NCBI RefSeq assembly: GCF_900100115.1
Contig: NZ_FNKL01000001.1
Coordinates: 186,001 to 250,000, forward strand
DNA: 64,000 nt
Reading direction: 5' to 3'
From: Chryseobacterium soldanellicola
GTDB lineage: Bacteria; Bacteroidota; Bacteroidia; Flavobacteriales; Weeksellaceae
Positions 17,682 to 26,369 of the stretch are shown piece after piece. A program made the translations under genes and the position numbers. Positions within the stretch are counted from its first letter, which is position 1, and the number at the start of each line of letters is the position of its first letter. The notes under the pieces are model-generated. The model saw only the letters and a list, made by a program, of their open reading frames with translations. It searched no databases and was not told where the DNA came from.

Positions 17682-18959
17682 TTAATATTTATTATTCCAT
17701 TTTTTCTTAAGCTCATCGTAAATTTTCTTTTCTGTAGCGTTATTTCCTGGTTCATAAAGCTTTACATCTTTAATTTCCTGCGGAAGAAAATCCTGATCAA
17801 CAAAATTACCCTCAAAAGAATGTGCGTACTTATATTCTTTTCCGTAATCCAGATCTTTCATCAGCTTTGTCGGCGCATTCCTCAAATGCAACGGAACAGG
17901 CAGATTTCCAGTCTGTTTCACTAAAGCTAACGCGTCATTGATCGCCATATATGCAGAATTACTTTTTGGAGAAACCGCCAGATAAACCGCTGCTTCACTT
18001 AAAATAATTCTTGCTTCAGGATTCCCGATAACGTTCACAGCCTGAAAACAGTTATTGGCAACCACCAGCGCATTCGGATTGGCCAAACCAATGTCTTCAG
18101 CTGCTAAAATCAACATTCTTCTTGCTATAAATTTAATATCCTCACCGCCAGCGATCATCCTTGCCAACCAGTAAACAGCGCCGTTTGGGTCACTCCCACG
18201 CATGGATTTTATAAAAGCTGAAATGATATCATAATGTTGTTCGCCATTTTTATCGTAAAGTGCCATTGTTTCCTGCAAAACATCCATCACATCATCATTT
18301 GTAATGACTTTTTGTTTGGAATTGATAAATTGGTTAAGAACCAGCTCAACAGAATTGATCAATTTACGGCCATCGCCTCCAGAATATTGTATAAATGCCT
18401 GTTTATCAGCTATTTTAAATTCTGTATTTTCATCTTTATTAAATCTCTCAAGAGCAATGTCAATTAATTCTTCCAGCTTTTCATAGCTCAATGCTTTCAG
18501 AATGTACACCTGGCTTCTTGAAAGCAAAGCTGAAACTACCTCAAAACTAGGGTTTTCCGTAGTGGCACCAATTAAAACAATCCAGCCTTTTTCAACCGCA
18601 TGAAGTAAAGAATCCTGTTGGGATTTATTAAAACGATGAATCTCATCAATAAATAAAATCGGCGATTTTCCTGAAAAAAGGTTCTGCTTTTTGGCATCCT
18701 CAATTACATCACGAACATCTTTTACCCCCGAAGAAACTGCAGAAAGCTTATAAAATTTTCTGCCCGATTTTTCAGAAACAATTTCTGCAAGTGTCGTTTT
18801 ACCCGTTCCCGGAGGTCCCCAAAAAATCAGGGAATTCAAGGCATTATTTTCAAGCATCTTTCTGATGGTCCCCTTTTCGCCGGTAAGATGCTCCTGCCCT
18901 AAAACATCATCCAACGTTTTAGGTCTTAATTTTTCGGCTAATGGAATATTTTGATTCAA
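17682..18959 (-). CDS. rarA: Replication-associated recombination protein A (AAA+ ATPase)
   Basis: 425 residues. Walker A is FWGPPGTGKTTLAE and Walker B FIDEIHRFNKSQQDSLL, followed by the sensor ATTENPSFEV and arginine-finger region LLSRSQVY. The C-terminal tetramerisation domain includes SMRGSDPNGAVYWLARMI and LAAEDIGLANPNAL. RarA/MgsA acts at stalled replication forks and is related to clamp-loader subunits. It is divergent from yidD; only 14 nt separate its ATG from the first upstream yidD-frame ATG. Confidence 0.95.
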   Translation of the reverse strand: MNQNIPLAEKLRPKTLDDVLGQEHLTGEKGTIRKMLENNALNSLIFWGPPGTGKTTLAEIVSEKSGRKFYKLSAVSSGVKDVRDVIEDAKKQNLFSGKSPILFIDEIHRFNKSQQDSLLHAVEKGWIVLIGATTENPSFEVVSALLSRSQVYILKALSYEKLEELIDIALERFNKDENTEFKIADKQAFIQYSGGDGRKLINSVELVLNQFINSKQKVITNDDVMDVLQETMALYDKNGEQHYDIISAFIKSMRGSDPNGAVYWLARMIAGGEDIKFIARRMLILAAEDIGLANPNALVVANNCFQAVNVIGNPEARIILSEAAVYLAVSPKSNSAYMAINDALALVKQTGNLPVPLHLRNAPTKLMKDLDYGKEYKYAHSFEGNFVDQDFLPQEIKDVKLYEPGNNATEKKIYDELKKKWNNKY

Positions 18960-19045
18960 GATAATTTTAATTTTTGAATAAATGTTTCAGATTTTATACA
19001 ATTGAAACTTATAACAAATTTAAACTAATTTTCATTTTTTTACCC

Positions 19046-19053
19046 TATTTTTG
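19046..19053 (+). promoter_or_regulatory. -7 promoter box ahead of yidD-lgt
   Basis: TATTTTTG matches TAnnTTTG. If used, transcription would start at about 19060, which excludes the ATG at 18974 and points to the TTG at 19061 as the yidD start on an almost leaderless mRNA. Confidence 0.45.
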
Positions 19054-19060
19054 CATTGTT

Positions 19061-19336
19061 TTGAAACTTACATTCAATAAAATCATCACTTCGCCGTTGG
19101 TAATCTTGATAAAATTTTACCAGTGGTTTATCTCGCCCTTACTTCCCAAAAATTGCCGTTATGAGCCAACCTGTTCACATTATATGGTAAAAGCTTTGCA
19201 GATGCACGGTATTTTTAAAGGATTTTGGCTGGGAATAAAAAGAATTTCAAAATGCCATCCATGGGGAGGAAGCGGCTATGATCCGGTTCCCCCTAAAATT
19301 AAAATCAATAATCAAATTATTAAAAAAGATGAATAA
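19061..19336 (+). CDS. yidD: Membrane protein insertion efficiency factor YidD
   Basis: About 91 residues from a TTG start (read as [19 protein letters not shown]). The family core is intact: [23 protein letters not shown] with its two cysteines, then [25 protein letters not shown]. YidD is a small membrane-associated protein that helps YidC insert inner-membrane proteins. The frame is open back to an ATG at 18974, but that extension is hydrophobic, AT-rich and upstream of the -7 box. Its 3' end overlaps lgt by 8 nt, implying translational coupling. Confidence 0.85.
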   Translation: MKLTFNKIITSPLVILIKFYQWFISPLLPKNCRYEPTCSHYMVKALQMHGIFKGFWLGIKRISKCHPWGGSGYDPVPPKIKINNQIIKKDE

Positions 19337-20597
19337 TATTTTTTTCAGAATGTACTTCGTATTATTTGCGTTCATTACCCAATGTCTTTTCGCACAGAAT
19401 TACCAGGGAGGCCTTTCTGACGGCACTTTAAAAGTTAGCTCACAAAATGTTCCCGTAAAAATTTATGCGACAACAGAACTTACGGCACTTGATGATTTTG
19501 CAGATAAAAAAACTGAAAATAATACGTTAGTCATTTTAAATAAATCAAATCTTGAGCAGGATTCTTATGGCTACAGCTCTACGATTCTTAATAAATTTAA
19601 AGCTTCAAATTATCAGTTCTTCGACAAAAATTTTAAATTAATTGAAACTCCTGTCACTCAGGAAAATATTGAAACCTTTAAATATGCGGTAAAATCGAGC
19701 AGGCCCATTACCGGCTCAGACAGTGTTCAGCTGAAAACACCATTTAAGATCTGGGATCCTTCAACGGGAATTCATTTAGGGCCGATCACACTGCACTTTT
19801 ATAGCCTGATGTTTATTTTTGCTTTCGGTTTTGGATATGTTTTAATGACTAAAATTTTCAAAATTGACAATGTAAATCAAAAATATTTAGAGCCACTTTT
19901 CACATGGACGTTGATCGGGACCATTCTTGGAGCAAGAATGGGGCACGTTATTTTCTACCAGCCGGAATTATTCAAAGAGGATTTCTGGAGTGTATTTTTA
20001 CCGATAAGTACTAAAAATGGTTTAAAATTTACCGGTTTCTCAGGGTTAGCAAGTCACGGAGCAACAATTGCATTGATTTTTACAACACTTTATTATTCAT
20101 TTAAGATCATCAAGAAAAACCCTTTCTGGGTATATGACAGGTTGGGAATTGTCGTTTCTTTGGGTGGCGCTTTTGTAAGAATGGGTAATTTTTTCAATTC
20201 AGAAATTGTAGGAAAACCAGTTGATCCCAACTCACCTTTCGCATTGCTTTTTCCACAACAAAGCAGTGAATATGGGCTTACCGTACCACGCTATCCTACT
20301 CAATTATTTGAAGCTTTCGGATATGTTTGCTTATTTGTTTTATTGTGGATTCTGTATAGAAAAACGAATAAAAAATATCAGCAAGGCTGGTTATTCGGAT
20401 TGTTTTTTATCATTCTTTGGGCAATCAGGTTCTTTGTAGAATTCCTGAAAATGCCTCAAGGTAAAGAGTTTATTGAATTTGCAGGTTTGAATACCGGACA
20501 AGTTCTTTCTATACCTTTTATGATTGCCGGAGCAGTAATTATGTTGTATTCCAAGAAATTTAAAATCACTCAGGCTGAAAACGAGAAACCTGAATAA
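19329..20597 (+). CDS. lgt: Prolipoprotein diacylglyceryl transferase with extra N-terminal domain
   Basis: 422 residues from the ATG at 19329. Residues about 1-22 are a signal peptide ([15 protein letters not shown]). About 23-135 form an unrecognised polar domain, and a canonical Lgt starts near [22 protein letters not shown]. The Lgt signature is [13 protein letters not shown], retaining the catalytic Arg, and [11 protein letters not shown] holds the conserved His. Lgt transfers diacylglycerol to lipobox cysteines. Typical Lgt proteins are near 280 residues, so about 140 residues are additional. It overlaps yidD by 8 nt. Confidence 0.9.
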   Translation: MNNIFFRMYFVLFAFITQCLFAQNYQGGLSDGTLKVSSQNVPVKIYATTELTALDDFADKKTENNTLVILNKSNLEQDSYGYSSTILNKFKASNYQFFDKNFKLIETPVTQENIETFKYAVKSSRPITGSDSVQLKTPFKIWDPSTGIHLGPITLHFYSLMFIFAFGFGYVLMTKIFKIDNVNQKYLEPLFTWTLIGTILGARMGHVIFYQPELFKEDFWSVFLPISTKNGLKFTGFSGLASHGATIALIFTTLYYSFKIIKKNPFWVYDRLGIVVSLGGAFVRMGNFFNSEIVGKPVDPNSPFALLFPQQSSEYGLTVPRYPTQLFEAFGYVCLFVLLWILYRKTNKKYQQGWLFGLFFIILWAIRFFVEFLKMPQGKEFIEFAGLNTGQVLSIPFMIAGAVIMLYSKKFKITQAENEKPE

Positions 20598-20619
20598 TTT
20601 CAACTAAAATAAAAATTTA

Positions 20620-20656
20620 AAAGGCAAATTTACTCAATCGTAAATTTGCCTTTTTT
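20620..20656. terminator. Bidirectional terminator lgt/nnr
   Basis: AAAGGCAAATTTA (20620-20632) pairs with TAAATTTGCCTTT (20641-20653) and is followed by a T run. Confidence 0.85.
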
Positions 20657-20678
20657 ATATTCTTGATGATAATTGCTG

Positions 20679-22193
20679 TTACAATTTTAAAGCAAATTTT
20701 TTATTGAGCTTATTAAAAACATTTCCTAGTTCGTCAACAACATCACTTGGCAACATTGATTCCTTTGAATGTCTTTCTGCCGCAAAATCTGCTGCTTTTC
20801 CATGAAGCCAGACTCCGAAAATGGCAGCATTTTCTTCTGAATAATGTTGTGATAAAAGTGAAGTTATAATTCCGGTTAAAATATCCCCGCTTCCCCCTTT
20901 AGCTAATCCGGAATTTCCTGTGATATTGTAAAAAACATTTCCTTCAGGCGTTACAACCTGTGTATGATGATCTTTTAAAACAATATATATTCCCAGTTCC
21001 TTCGCATTTTTTCGGGCCAGTTCTACCCTTTCGAAAGAGTTTTTTGTGTTTCCGAATAATCTTTCAAATTCTTTTGGATGTGGCGTTATGATTGATTTTT
21101 TCGGAATTAATTTTAAATGATTCTTATCTTTTGAAATACTATTTAAAGCGTCAGCATCCAAGACTAAAGGCTTAGAATAATTCTTTAAAAACGTTAAAAA
21201 ACTTTTCTCTGTTTCTTCCTCGGTTCCTAATCCGGGCCCAATTCCACAAGCTGAGTTTTCGTCAACCTCAAAATTATTAATAAATTGACTTCCGCCTTCA
21301 GTAAACATAGCTTCCGGACAGGAAGTCTGAAGTATTTCGTAACCACATTTAGGTGCATGAATAAAAGTCAATCCCGAACCTGTTTTCATAGCAGATGTTG
21401 TTGAAAGTACGGCCGCTCCAATCTTTCCGTAGCTTCCGGCAATAATAGTTACTTTTCCATAGCTGCCTTTGTGGGAAAATTCATCTCTCGGTTTAAAAAT
21501 ATTCTCTATAATCTCATCATCTATTGTAAAATATTCCGTCTGAGTATTTGATATGTATTCTCCGCTTAAATTTATATCTAAAATAATAACTTTACCTGTA
21601 AATTTTCCTGTTTCGGGATGAAGAAAACTTTTTTTCCAAAATTGAAAGCTCAAGGTATAATCTGCTTTAAAAACAATTGCATTTTCAGTTACAATAGCAT
21701 CAGTAAAAAGTCCGGAAGGCAGATCAATAGATATTTTAATATTTTTCTTTTCATTTAGTTTTTCAATTACATTTTTAAAGCTACCATCTATATTTCTCGA
21801 TAATCCTGTTCCGAAAAGAGCATCAATAACGATGGTATCCTCAAAATTATATTCATCAATTTTACTAAAATCATGAATAAAAATTCCTGAAAAATCACTT
21901 AATCTCTCAAAATTAATCATAGCATCATCGGAAAAGCTACCTTTCAGATCATCCACAAAAACATCTACATCATAATCATTAAGATGAAGCATTCTGGCAA
22001 TCGCAAAACCGTCGCCGCCGTTATTTCCGTTTCCGCAAAAGACGGCAAATTTGGTATGATTTTTACAATTTTCCGAAATCCAGCTTACACAAGATTGCGC
22101 GGCCCGTTCCATTAATTTTGTCGGTGTAATGGGTTCATTTTTGATGGTAAATTCATCCGCTGACCGAATTTGTTCTGCCGTGAAAATTTTCAT
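20679..22193 (-). CDS. nnr: Bifunctional NAD(P)H-hydrate epimerase / ADP-dependent dehydratase
   Basis: 504 residues in two domains. The N-terminal YjeF_N epimerase (about 1-210) carries FCGNGNNGGDGFAIARML and VIDALFGTGLSR. The C-terminal ribokinase-fold dehydratase (about 225-500) carries KVTIIAGSYGKIGAAVLS, ITPHPKEFERLFG and the anion-hole/catalytic NSGLAKGGSGDILTGII. The enzyme repairs hydrated NAD(P)H. It is convergent with lgt and transcribed alone. Confidence 0.95.
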   Translation of the reverse strand: MKIFTAEQIRSADEFTIKNEPITPTKLMERAAQSCVSWISENCKNHTKFAVFCGNGNNGGDGFAIARMLHLNDYDVDVFVDDLKGSFSDDAMINFERLSDFSGIFIHDFSKIDEYNFEDTIVIDALFGTGLSRNIDGSFKNVIEKLNEKKNIKISIDLPSGLFTDAIVTENAIVFKADYTLSFQFWKKSFLHPETGKFTGKVIILDINLSGEYISNTQTEYFTIDDEIIENIFKPRDEFSHKGSYGKVTIIAGSYGKIGAAVLSTTSAMKTGSGLTFIHAPKCGYEILQTSCPEAMFTEGGSQFINNFEVDENSACGIGPGLGTEEETEKSFLTFLKNYSKPLVLDADALNSISKDKNHLKLIPKKSIITPHPKEFERLFGNTKNSFERVELARKNAKELGIYIVLKDHHTQVVTPEGNVFYNITGNSGLAKGGSGDILTGIITSLLSQHYSEENAAIFGVWLHGKAADFAAERHSKESMLPSDVVDELGNVFNKLNKKFALKL

Positions 22194-22412
22194 ATGTAAA
22201 GTTCTTTTTTTGTTTAATAATCGCTTAACAGCAATTTACAAAAGAAATTTTAAACTCATGAAAATAAAAAACTGAGACGTTAATAATTGAAATTAAAAAT
22301 AATCTATAAATAAAATTATTCACAAATTTTTAATCATAAAAACTTGAAAAATATATTTTTTTTGTAACTTAAACTCCTATTTCAGTTTAAATAATACTTA
22401 AAAAAATAAATT

Positions 22413-22793
22413 ATGGGATTTGTTAAAGAATTCAAAGCATTTGCATTTAAAGGAAATGTGCTTGACTTGGCCGTCGGTGTTATTATTGGGGCTGCTTTTG
22501 GGAAAATTGTCACCTCTTTGGTTGATGATGTTATCACGCCATTAATCTTAAATCCTGCACTGAAAGCTGCCGGAGCCGAAAATATTGCTAAACTCTCCTG
22601 GCACGGAATCGCTTACGGGAATTTTCTTTCGGCGGTCATTAGTTTTCTGTGTATTGCCGTCGTTTTGTTCTGGATTATAAAAGGAGCTAATAAAATCACT
22701 CATAAAGAAGTACCTGCTCCTGCAGGACCAACGGAAGAGCAAAAATTATTAATGGAAATCAGAGATTTGCTTAAAAACAAAAATAACATATAA
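22413..22793 (+). CDS. mscL: Large-conductance mechanosensitive channel MscL (copy 1)
   Basis: 126 residues. It starts MGFVKEFKAFAFKGNVLDLAVGVIIGAAFGKIV, the amphipathic N-helix and pore-lining TM1 of MscL. TM2 is FLSAVISFLCIAVVLFWII, and a C-terminal charged helix (EEQKLLMEIRDLLKNK) follows. MscL relieves turgor on hypo-osmotic shock. A second, very similar copy follows 160 nt downstream with its own promoter and terminator, so this is a tandem duplication. Confidence 0.95.
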   Translation: MGFVKEFKAFAFKGNVLDLAVGVIIGAAFGKIVTSLVDDVITPLILNPALKAAGAENIAKLSWHGIAYGNFLSAVISFLCIAVVLFWIIKGANKITHKEVPAPAGPTEEQKLLMEIRDLLKNKNNI

Positions 22794-22805
22794 AAATATT
22801 CAACC

Positions 22806-22834
22806 AAATCACTTCAAATTGAAGTGATTTTTTT
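22806..22834 (+). terminator. mscL copy 1 terminator
   Basis: AAATCACTTCAA (22806-22817) pairs with TTGAAGTGATTT (22819-22830) and is followed by a T run. Confidence 0.85.
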
Positions 22835-22924
22835 ATTTTAATTATACTTTAAAGTATAAAATTAATCAACATAATCAATTTGATAAAACATTTACGAATA
22901 ATTTAAAAAGCATTGATTTTTATT

Positions 22925-22932
22925 TATATTTG
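22925..22932 (+). promoter_or_regulatory. -7 promoter box of mscL copy 2
   Basis: TATATTTG matches TAnnTTTG. It overlaps the alternative TTG start at 22930 and so supports the ATG at 22954. Confidence 0.55.
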
Positions 22933-22953
22933 CTTACAACAGATGTAAAAATT

Positions 22954-23334
22954 ATGGGATTTTTAAAAGATTTTAAAGAATTTGCCTTCAAAGGAAATGT
23001 TATTGATTTAGCAGTAGGGGTAATCATTGGTGGCGCTTTCGGAAAAATTGTTTCATCACTTGTCGCGGATGTAATTACTCCGTTATTATTGAATCCGGCA
23101 TTAAAAGCTGCTGGCGCAGAAGACATTACAAAATTATCATGGCATGGTGTTGCTTATGGCAATTTTCTCTCAGCGGTAATCAGTTTTTTATGTATTGCGA
23201 TGGTACTTTTCTGGATTATTAAAGGCGCTAATAAAATAAGCCGTAAAGAAGTCCCGGCCCCTGCAGGGCCTACTGAAGACCAAAAATTATTAATGGAAAT
23301 CAGAGATTTGCTTAAAAATAAAAACAACTTATAA
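22954..23334 (+). CDS. mscL: Large-conductance mechanosensitive channel MscL (copy 2)
   Basis: 126 residues from the ATG at 22954 (MGFLKDFKEFAFKGNVIDLAVG), collinear with copy 1 without gaps. The two proteins differ at only a few conservative positions (for example E/D and V/I swaps), with TM1, TM2 and the C-terminal helix intact. An open frame reaches back to a TTG at 22930, but that lies in the promoter box. Both copies look functional, so gene dosage or different regulation may be selected. Confidence 0.95.
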   Translation: MGFLKDFKEFAFKGNVIDLAVGVIIGGAFGKIVSSLVADVITPLLLNPALKAAGAEDITKLSWHGVAYGNFLSAVISFLCIAMVLFWIIKGANKISRKEVPAPAGPTEDQKLLMEIRDLLKNKNNL

Positions 23335-23340
23335 AAACAA

Positions 23341-23361
23341 AACACCTCAAATTGAGGTGTT
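23341..23361. terminator. Terminator between mscL copy 2 and the serA-like gene
   Basis: AACACCTCA and TGAGGTGTT form a short stem between convergent genes, with a moderately T-rich 3' side (TGTTACTTTTT). Confidence 0.6.
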
Positions 23362-23383
23362 GTTACTTTTTATCATTTTCAGA

Positions 23384-24343
23384 TTAATGAATCTGTAAAA
23401 TACTTGAAATCTGTTCCGCCAGGGAAAGTCCGATTCTGTCCTGCGCTTCCATTGTAGATGCGCCTGTGTGAGGGGTTAAAGAGATTTTAGGATGCGTCAA
23501 AATATCTTTTGAAGGAGTTGGCTCGTTGATGAAAACATCTAATCCGGCAAATTTTACCTTCCCTGAATCTAATGCTTCGATTAAAGCAGCTTCATCGATC
23601 ACTCCGCCTCTTGAGCAGTTTACGATTGCCACGCCATTTTTCATCATTTCAAATTCATTTTTCCCTATCATATATCCTTCTTTTTGAGCGGGGACGTGAA
23701 GTGTAATAAAATCCGAATGCTTTAAAACTTCATGTAAAGGTTCAGTTTCAATATCAACATTAATGAACTGATTGTTATAAAATTTCACTTTAATACTGGC
23801 TTTCCCAACGTTATTATCAGCCGCAACCACTCTCATTCCAAGGCCTAAAGCTATTCTTGCGACTTCCTGCCCGATTCTTCCCATTCCAACAATTCCGATG
23901 GTTTTTCCTCTTAATTCGATACCTTCTGTATATGCTTTTTTAAGACTTGCAAACTCGGTATCACCTACTAATGGCATTTTTCTGTTTGAATCCTGCAAAA
24001 ATCTTGCTCCTGAAAATAAGTGTGCAAAAACCAATTCAGCCACCGATTCTGAAGAAGCAGAAGGTGTATTGATCACATGAATTCCTTTTTCTCTGGCGTA
24101 ATCCACATAGATATTATCCATCCCGACACCACCTCTGCCGATGATGTCAATCGATGGGCAATTATCGATAATATCTTTTCTCACATGTGTCGCACTGCGC
24201 ACCAACAACGTACGAATTTTGTGCTCATTTATATATTCTACTAAAAATTCCTGCGGAACTTTTGTAGTAATCACCTCAAAACCTTTCTCAGTTAATGCAT
24301 CAATCCCAGATTGATCCAAGCCATCGTTTGCTAAAACTTTCAT
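23384..24343 (-). CDS. serA: D-3-phosphoglycerate dehydrogenase-like D-2-hydroxyacid dehydrogenase
   Basis: 319 residues. The NAD-binding motif is IGIVGMGRIGQEVAR. The catalytic Arg is in VNCSRGGVIDEAAL, the Glu in DVFINEPTPS and the His in LTPHTGAST. There is no C-terminal ACT or ASB domain, which is the short form found in many Bacteroidetes. It should oxidise 3-phosphoglycerate in serine synthesis, though related 2-hydroxyacids are possible. The gene stands alone; serC is not adjacent. Confidence 0.85.
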   Translation of the reverse strand: MKVLANDGLDQSGIDALTEKGFEVITTKVPQEFLVEYINEHKIRTLLVRSATHVRKDIIDNCPSIDIIGRGGVGMDNIYVDYAREKGIHVINTPSASSESVAELVFAHLFSGARFLQDSNRKMPLVGDTEFASLKKAYTEGIELRGKTIGIVGMGRIGQEVARIALGLGMRVVAADNNVGKASIKVKFYNNQFINVDIETEPLHEVLKHSDFITLHVPAQKEGYMIGKNEFEMMKNGVAIVNCSRGGVIDEAALIEALDSGKVKFAGLDVFINEPTPSKDILTHPKISLTPHTGASTMEAQDRIGLSLAEQISSILQIH

Positions 24344-24436
24344 AAATACATCTCTATTTAAATGAAAAATTTAAAAATTAAGAAAGTGAAAATTTTTAAC
24401 CACTTTAATCGTTTAATCTTTAAATCCTTATTTTAT

Positions 24437-24844
24437 TTAATCTTCCTTAAAAACCTCAATTGTTACCTGCTTTTCAACCAGATCAGTAAATTTACCTTTA
24501 TATCTTGTGGCTCTTACCAGATGATTGTCGATCCAATGGTAGTTTCCGCCTCTCGGTTTTCCACATAGAACGCTGTGATATTTGAAACCGTGCTTATCCA
24601 GCCAATCGATTGTGATCTGCTTTAAATTTTCCGTTCTTGAGGTGAAAAAACAGATCTGATGCCCTTCATCATACCATTTATTGATCGTTTCCAGGGCGTC
24701 CGGATAAGGTTCACAAGTTACCATTCTTTCAGGCTCTTCATTGGGAACGTCATCTGTAATGGTTCCGTCGATATCGATTAAATAATTTTTAATCCCGTCC
24801 TTAAGTATCGGACTTATATGTTCTTTATATTCTAATTCCATCAT
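24437..24844 (-). CDS. HAD-superfamily phosphatase-like protein
   Basis: 135 residues from the ATG at 24844 (or 24841). The HAD motif I is YLIDIDGTITDD (DxDGT), motif II is in CFFTSRTENL, and the protein ends with a family-typical acidic tail. A longer frame begins with TTG at 24862, but that codon lies inside a TAACTTTG promoter box on the minus strand (24867-24860), so the ATG is chosen. Such short HAD proteins are often mislabelled phosphoheptose isomerase. The substrate is unknown. Confidence 0.78.
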   Translation of the reverse strand: MMELEYKEHISPILKDGIKNYLIDIDGTITDDVPNEEPERMVTCEPYPDALETINKWYDEGHQICFFTSRTENLKQITIDWLDKHGFKYHSVLCGKPRGGNYHWIDNHLVRATRYKGKFTDLVEKQVTIEVFKED

Positions 24845-24859
24845 TAAAAAATTGAATTG

Positions 24860-24867
24860 CAAAGTTA
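24860..24867 (-). promoter_or_regulatory. -7 promoter box of the HAD gene
   Basis: Reading the minus strand gives TAACTTTG, matching TAnnTTTG, 15 nt before the ATG at 24844. Confidence 0.55.
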
Positions 24868-25068
24868 CGATTTCTGGCTTAAACTGAATCGTTAAACTTA
24901 GTTTATATTAAATTTTCACTATAAAAATTACTATTTAATGAATAAAACTTACATTTAAACTACATTTCTTATAATATGATTAAAAATTTTCTTTTTCATC
25001 ATAAATTTTGAACGTTGCGATTTTTTTGAAGTCGTTAAATCATTCGAAAATATAAATCACTTTTTGTT

Positions 25069-25076
25069 TATATTTG
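25069..25076 (+). promoter_or_regulatory. -7 promoter box of the Pr6Pr gene
   Basis: TATATTTG matches TAnnTTTG, 20 nt before the ATG at 25097. It lies downstream of the alternative start at 25064, which it therefore disfavours. Confidence 0.5.
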
Positions 25077-25096
25077 ATTATCACAAGATTATTATC

Positions 25097-25693
25097 ATGA
25101 AAAAAGCATTAGCCTTAATTTTTTGTCTGATCGGATGGTTTGCTTTGATTGGTCAATATTACTTAGCCATAGAAAACAAAACTACTTCTATTTTGGAGAC
25201 TAATTTTAGGTTTTTTACTTATTTCACCATTCTTACGAATATCATTGTAAGTATTTATTTAACAATTGTAGCTTTTAAAAAGGATAACAATGAAAATTCA
25301 GGAATTTTAACAGCAATTACAGTTTATATTACCATTGTTGGTTTTATTTATCAGATCATTCTTCGCGGAACGTGGCAGCCAACGGGTTTTCAAAGGATTA
25401 TTGATGAATTGCTTCACAGTGTAATGCCTGTTCTTATGATTATTTTTTGGTATTTATTTGAAAATAAAACGGCTTTGAAATACATACAAATTCCAAAATG
25501 GATGATATTTCCGGTCTTTTATCTTATTATAATATTAATAAGAGGAAATTTTTCAGGATTTTATCCTTATCCGTTTGTGGATATGACCAAATTAGGTTTT
25601 ACAAAAGTTCTGACCAATTCCCTCTGGATTACGATTTTCTTTATTGGTTTATCAATGCTTTATATCAGAATCGGAAAGGCTTTGAAGAGATAA
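25097..25693 (+). CDS. Pr6Pr-family membrane protein
   Basis: 198 residues from the ATG at 25097 (MKKALALIFCLIGWFALIGQYYL), with six predicted TM helices. Conserved features include FRFFTYFTILTNI near residue 45, RGTWQPTGFQ, the LLHSVMPVLMIIFWYLFE segment and GFYPYPFVDM. These match the Pr6Pr (six-TM, FAR-17a/AIG1-related) family, of unknown biochemical function in bacteria. It is monocistronic, preceded by 230 bp of AT-rich DNA. Confidence 0.78.
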   Translation: MKKALALIFCLIGWFALIGQYYLAIENKTTSILETNFRFFTYFTILTNIIVSIYLTIVAFKKDNNENSGILTAITVYITIVGFIYQIILRGTWQPTGFQRIIDELLHSVMPVLMIIFWYLFENKTALKYIQIPKWMIFPVFYLIIILIRGNFSGFYPYPFVDMTKLGFTKVLTNSLWITIFFIGLSMLYIRIGKALKR

Positions 25694-25701
25694 TTTTGCT
25701 T

Positions 25702-25770
25702 CCCACAGATTTGCAAGATTGCTGTCTTATTAAGAATGAAATTATCATAATCATTTGAGAAATCTGCGGG
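25702..25770. repeat. Imperfect inverted repeat
   Basis: CCCACAGATTT (25702-25712) and AAATCTGCGGG (25760-25770) are complementary at 10 of 11 positions across 47 nt. It lies between two same-strand genes and resembles other dispersed inverted repeats in the window. Confidence 0.4.
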
Positions 25771-25855
25771 CGTAAAAAAATAATTTTCATCTCAGGAAAT
25801 ATGATGTTTTACCAAAAATTTCCAAAATACATTTATTAAACTTACATTTGTAGGA

Positions 25856-26365
25856 ATGGAAGAATTCGTAGTTTTAGTAAATCCGGCGGATGAAGTTTTA
25901 GGCTTAATGGAAAAACAGCAGGCTCATGTCAACGGCTTATTACACCGTGCTTTTTCCGTTTTTTTATTTAATGATAAAGGAGAAATGCTTTTACAGAAAA
26001 GAGCTTCCGAAAAGTACCATTCTCCGGGGCAATGGACCAACGCTGTATGCTCCCATCCGAGAAATAACGAGTCTTATCTCGACGGTGCAAAACGCAGGGT
26101 AAAAGAAGAATTAGGCATTGAAACCGAGCTTTCAGAAAAATTTAATTTTATTTATAAAGCAGATGTCGGAAACGGGCTTTGGGAACATGAGTTAGACCAT
26201 GTTTTCATAGGAACTTACAATTCGGAATTTAATCTGAATCAGAATGAGGTCGAACAAGTAAGATATATTTCTATTGAAGATCTTGATAAGGAAATTGCTG
26301 AAAATCCCGAAAAATTCACAGAATGGTTTAAAATAATTTTAGAAGAATATAAACACCATTTTTAA
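25856..26365 (+). CDS. idi: Isopentenyl-diphosphate delta-isomerase, type I
   Basis: 169 residues of the Nudix-fold IDI-1 family. HRAFSVFLFNDKGEMLLQKRA begins the domain. WTNAVCSHPRNNESY supplies the catalytic Cys and a metal-ligand His. RRVKEELGIE is the Nudix-type helix, and ELDHVFIG has the second catalytic Glu. It interconverts IPP and DMAPP for isoprenoids such as menaquinone. A TACATTTG -7 box ends at 25850, only 5 nt before the ATG, so the message may be nearly leaderless. Likely operon with the next two genes. Confidence 0.95.
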   Translation: MEEFVVLVNPADEVLGLMEKQQAHVNGLLHRAFSVFLFNDKGEMLLQKRASEKYHSPGQWTNAVCSHPRNNESYLDGAKRRVKEELGIETELSEKFNFIYKADVGNGLWEHELDHVFIGTYNSEFNLNQNEVEQVRYISIEDLDKEIAENPEKFTEWFKIILEEYKHHF

Positions 26366-26369
26366 ATTC

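Noticed and set aside
18974..19060. N-terminal extension of YidD
   Set aside because: It lies upstream of the -7 box, is hydrophobic AT-rich translation and is unlike the family N-terminus.
24437..24844. Phosphoheptose isomerase
   Set aside because: The sequence has HAD motifs (DxDGT), not a SIS isomerase fold.
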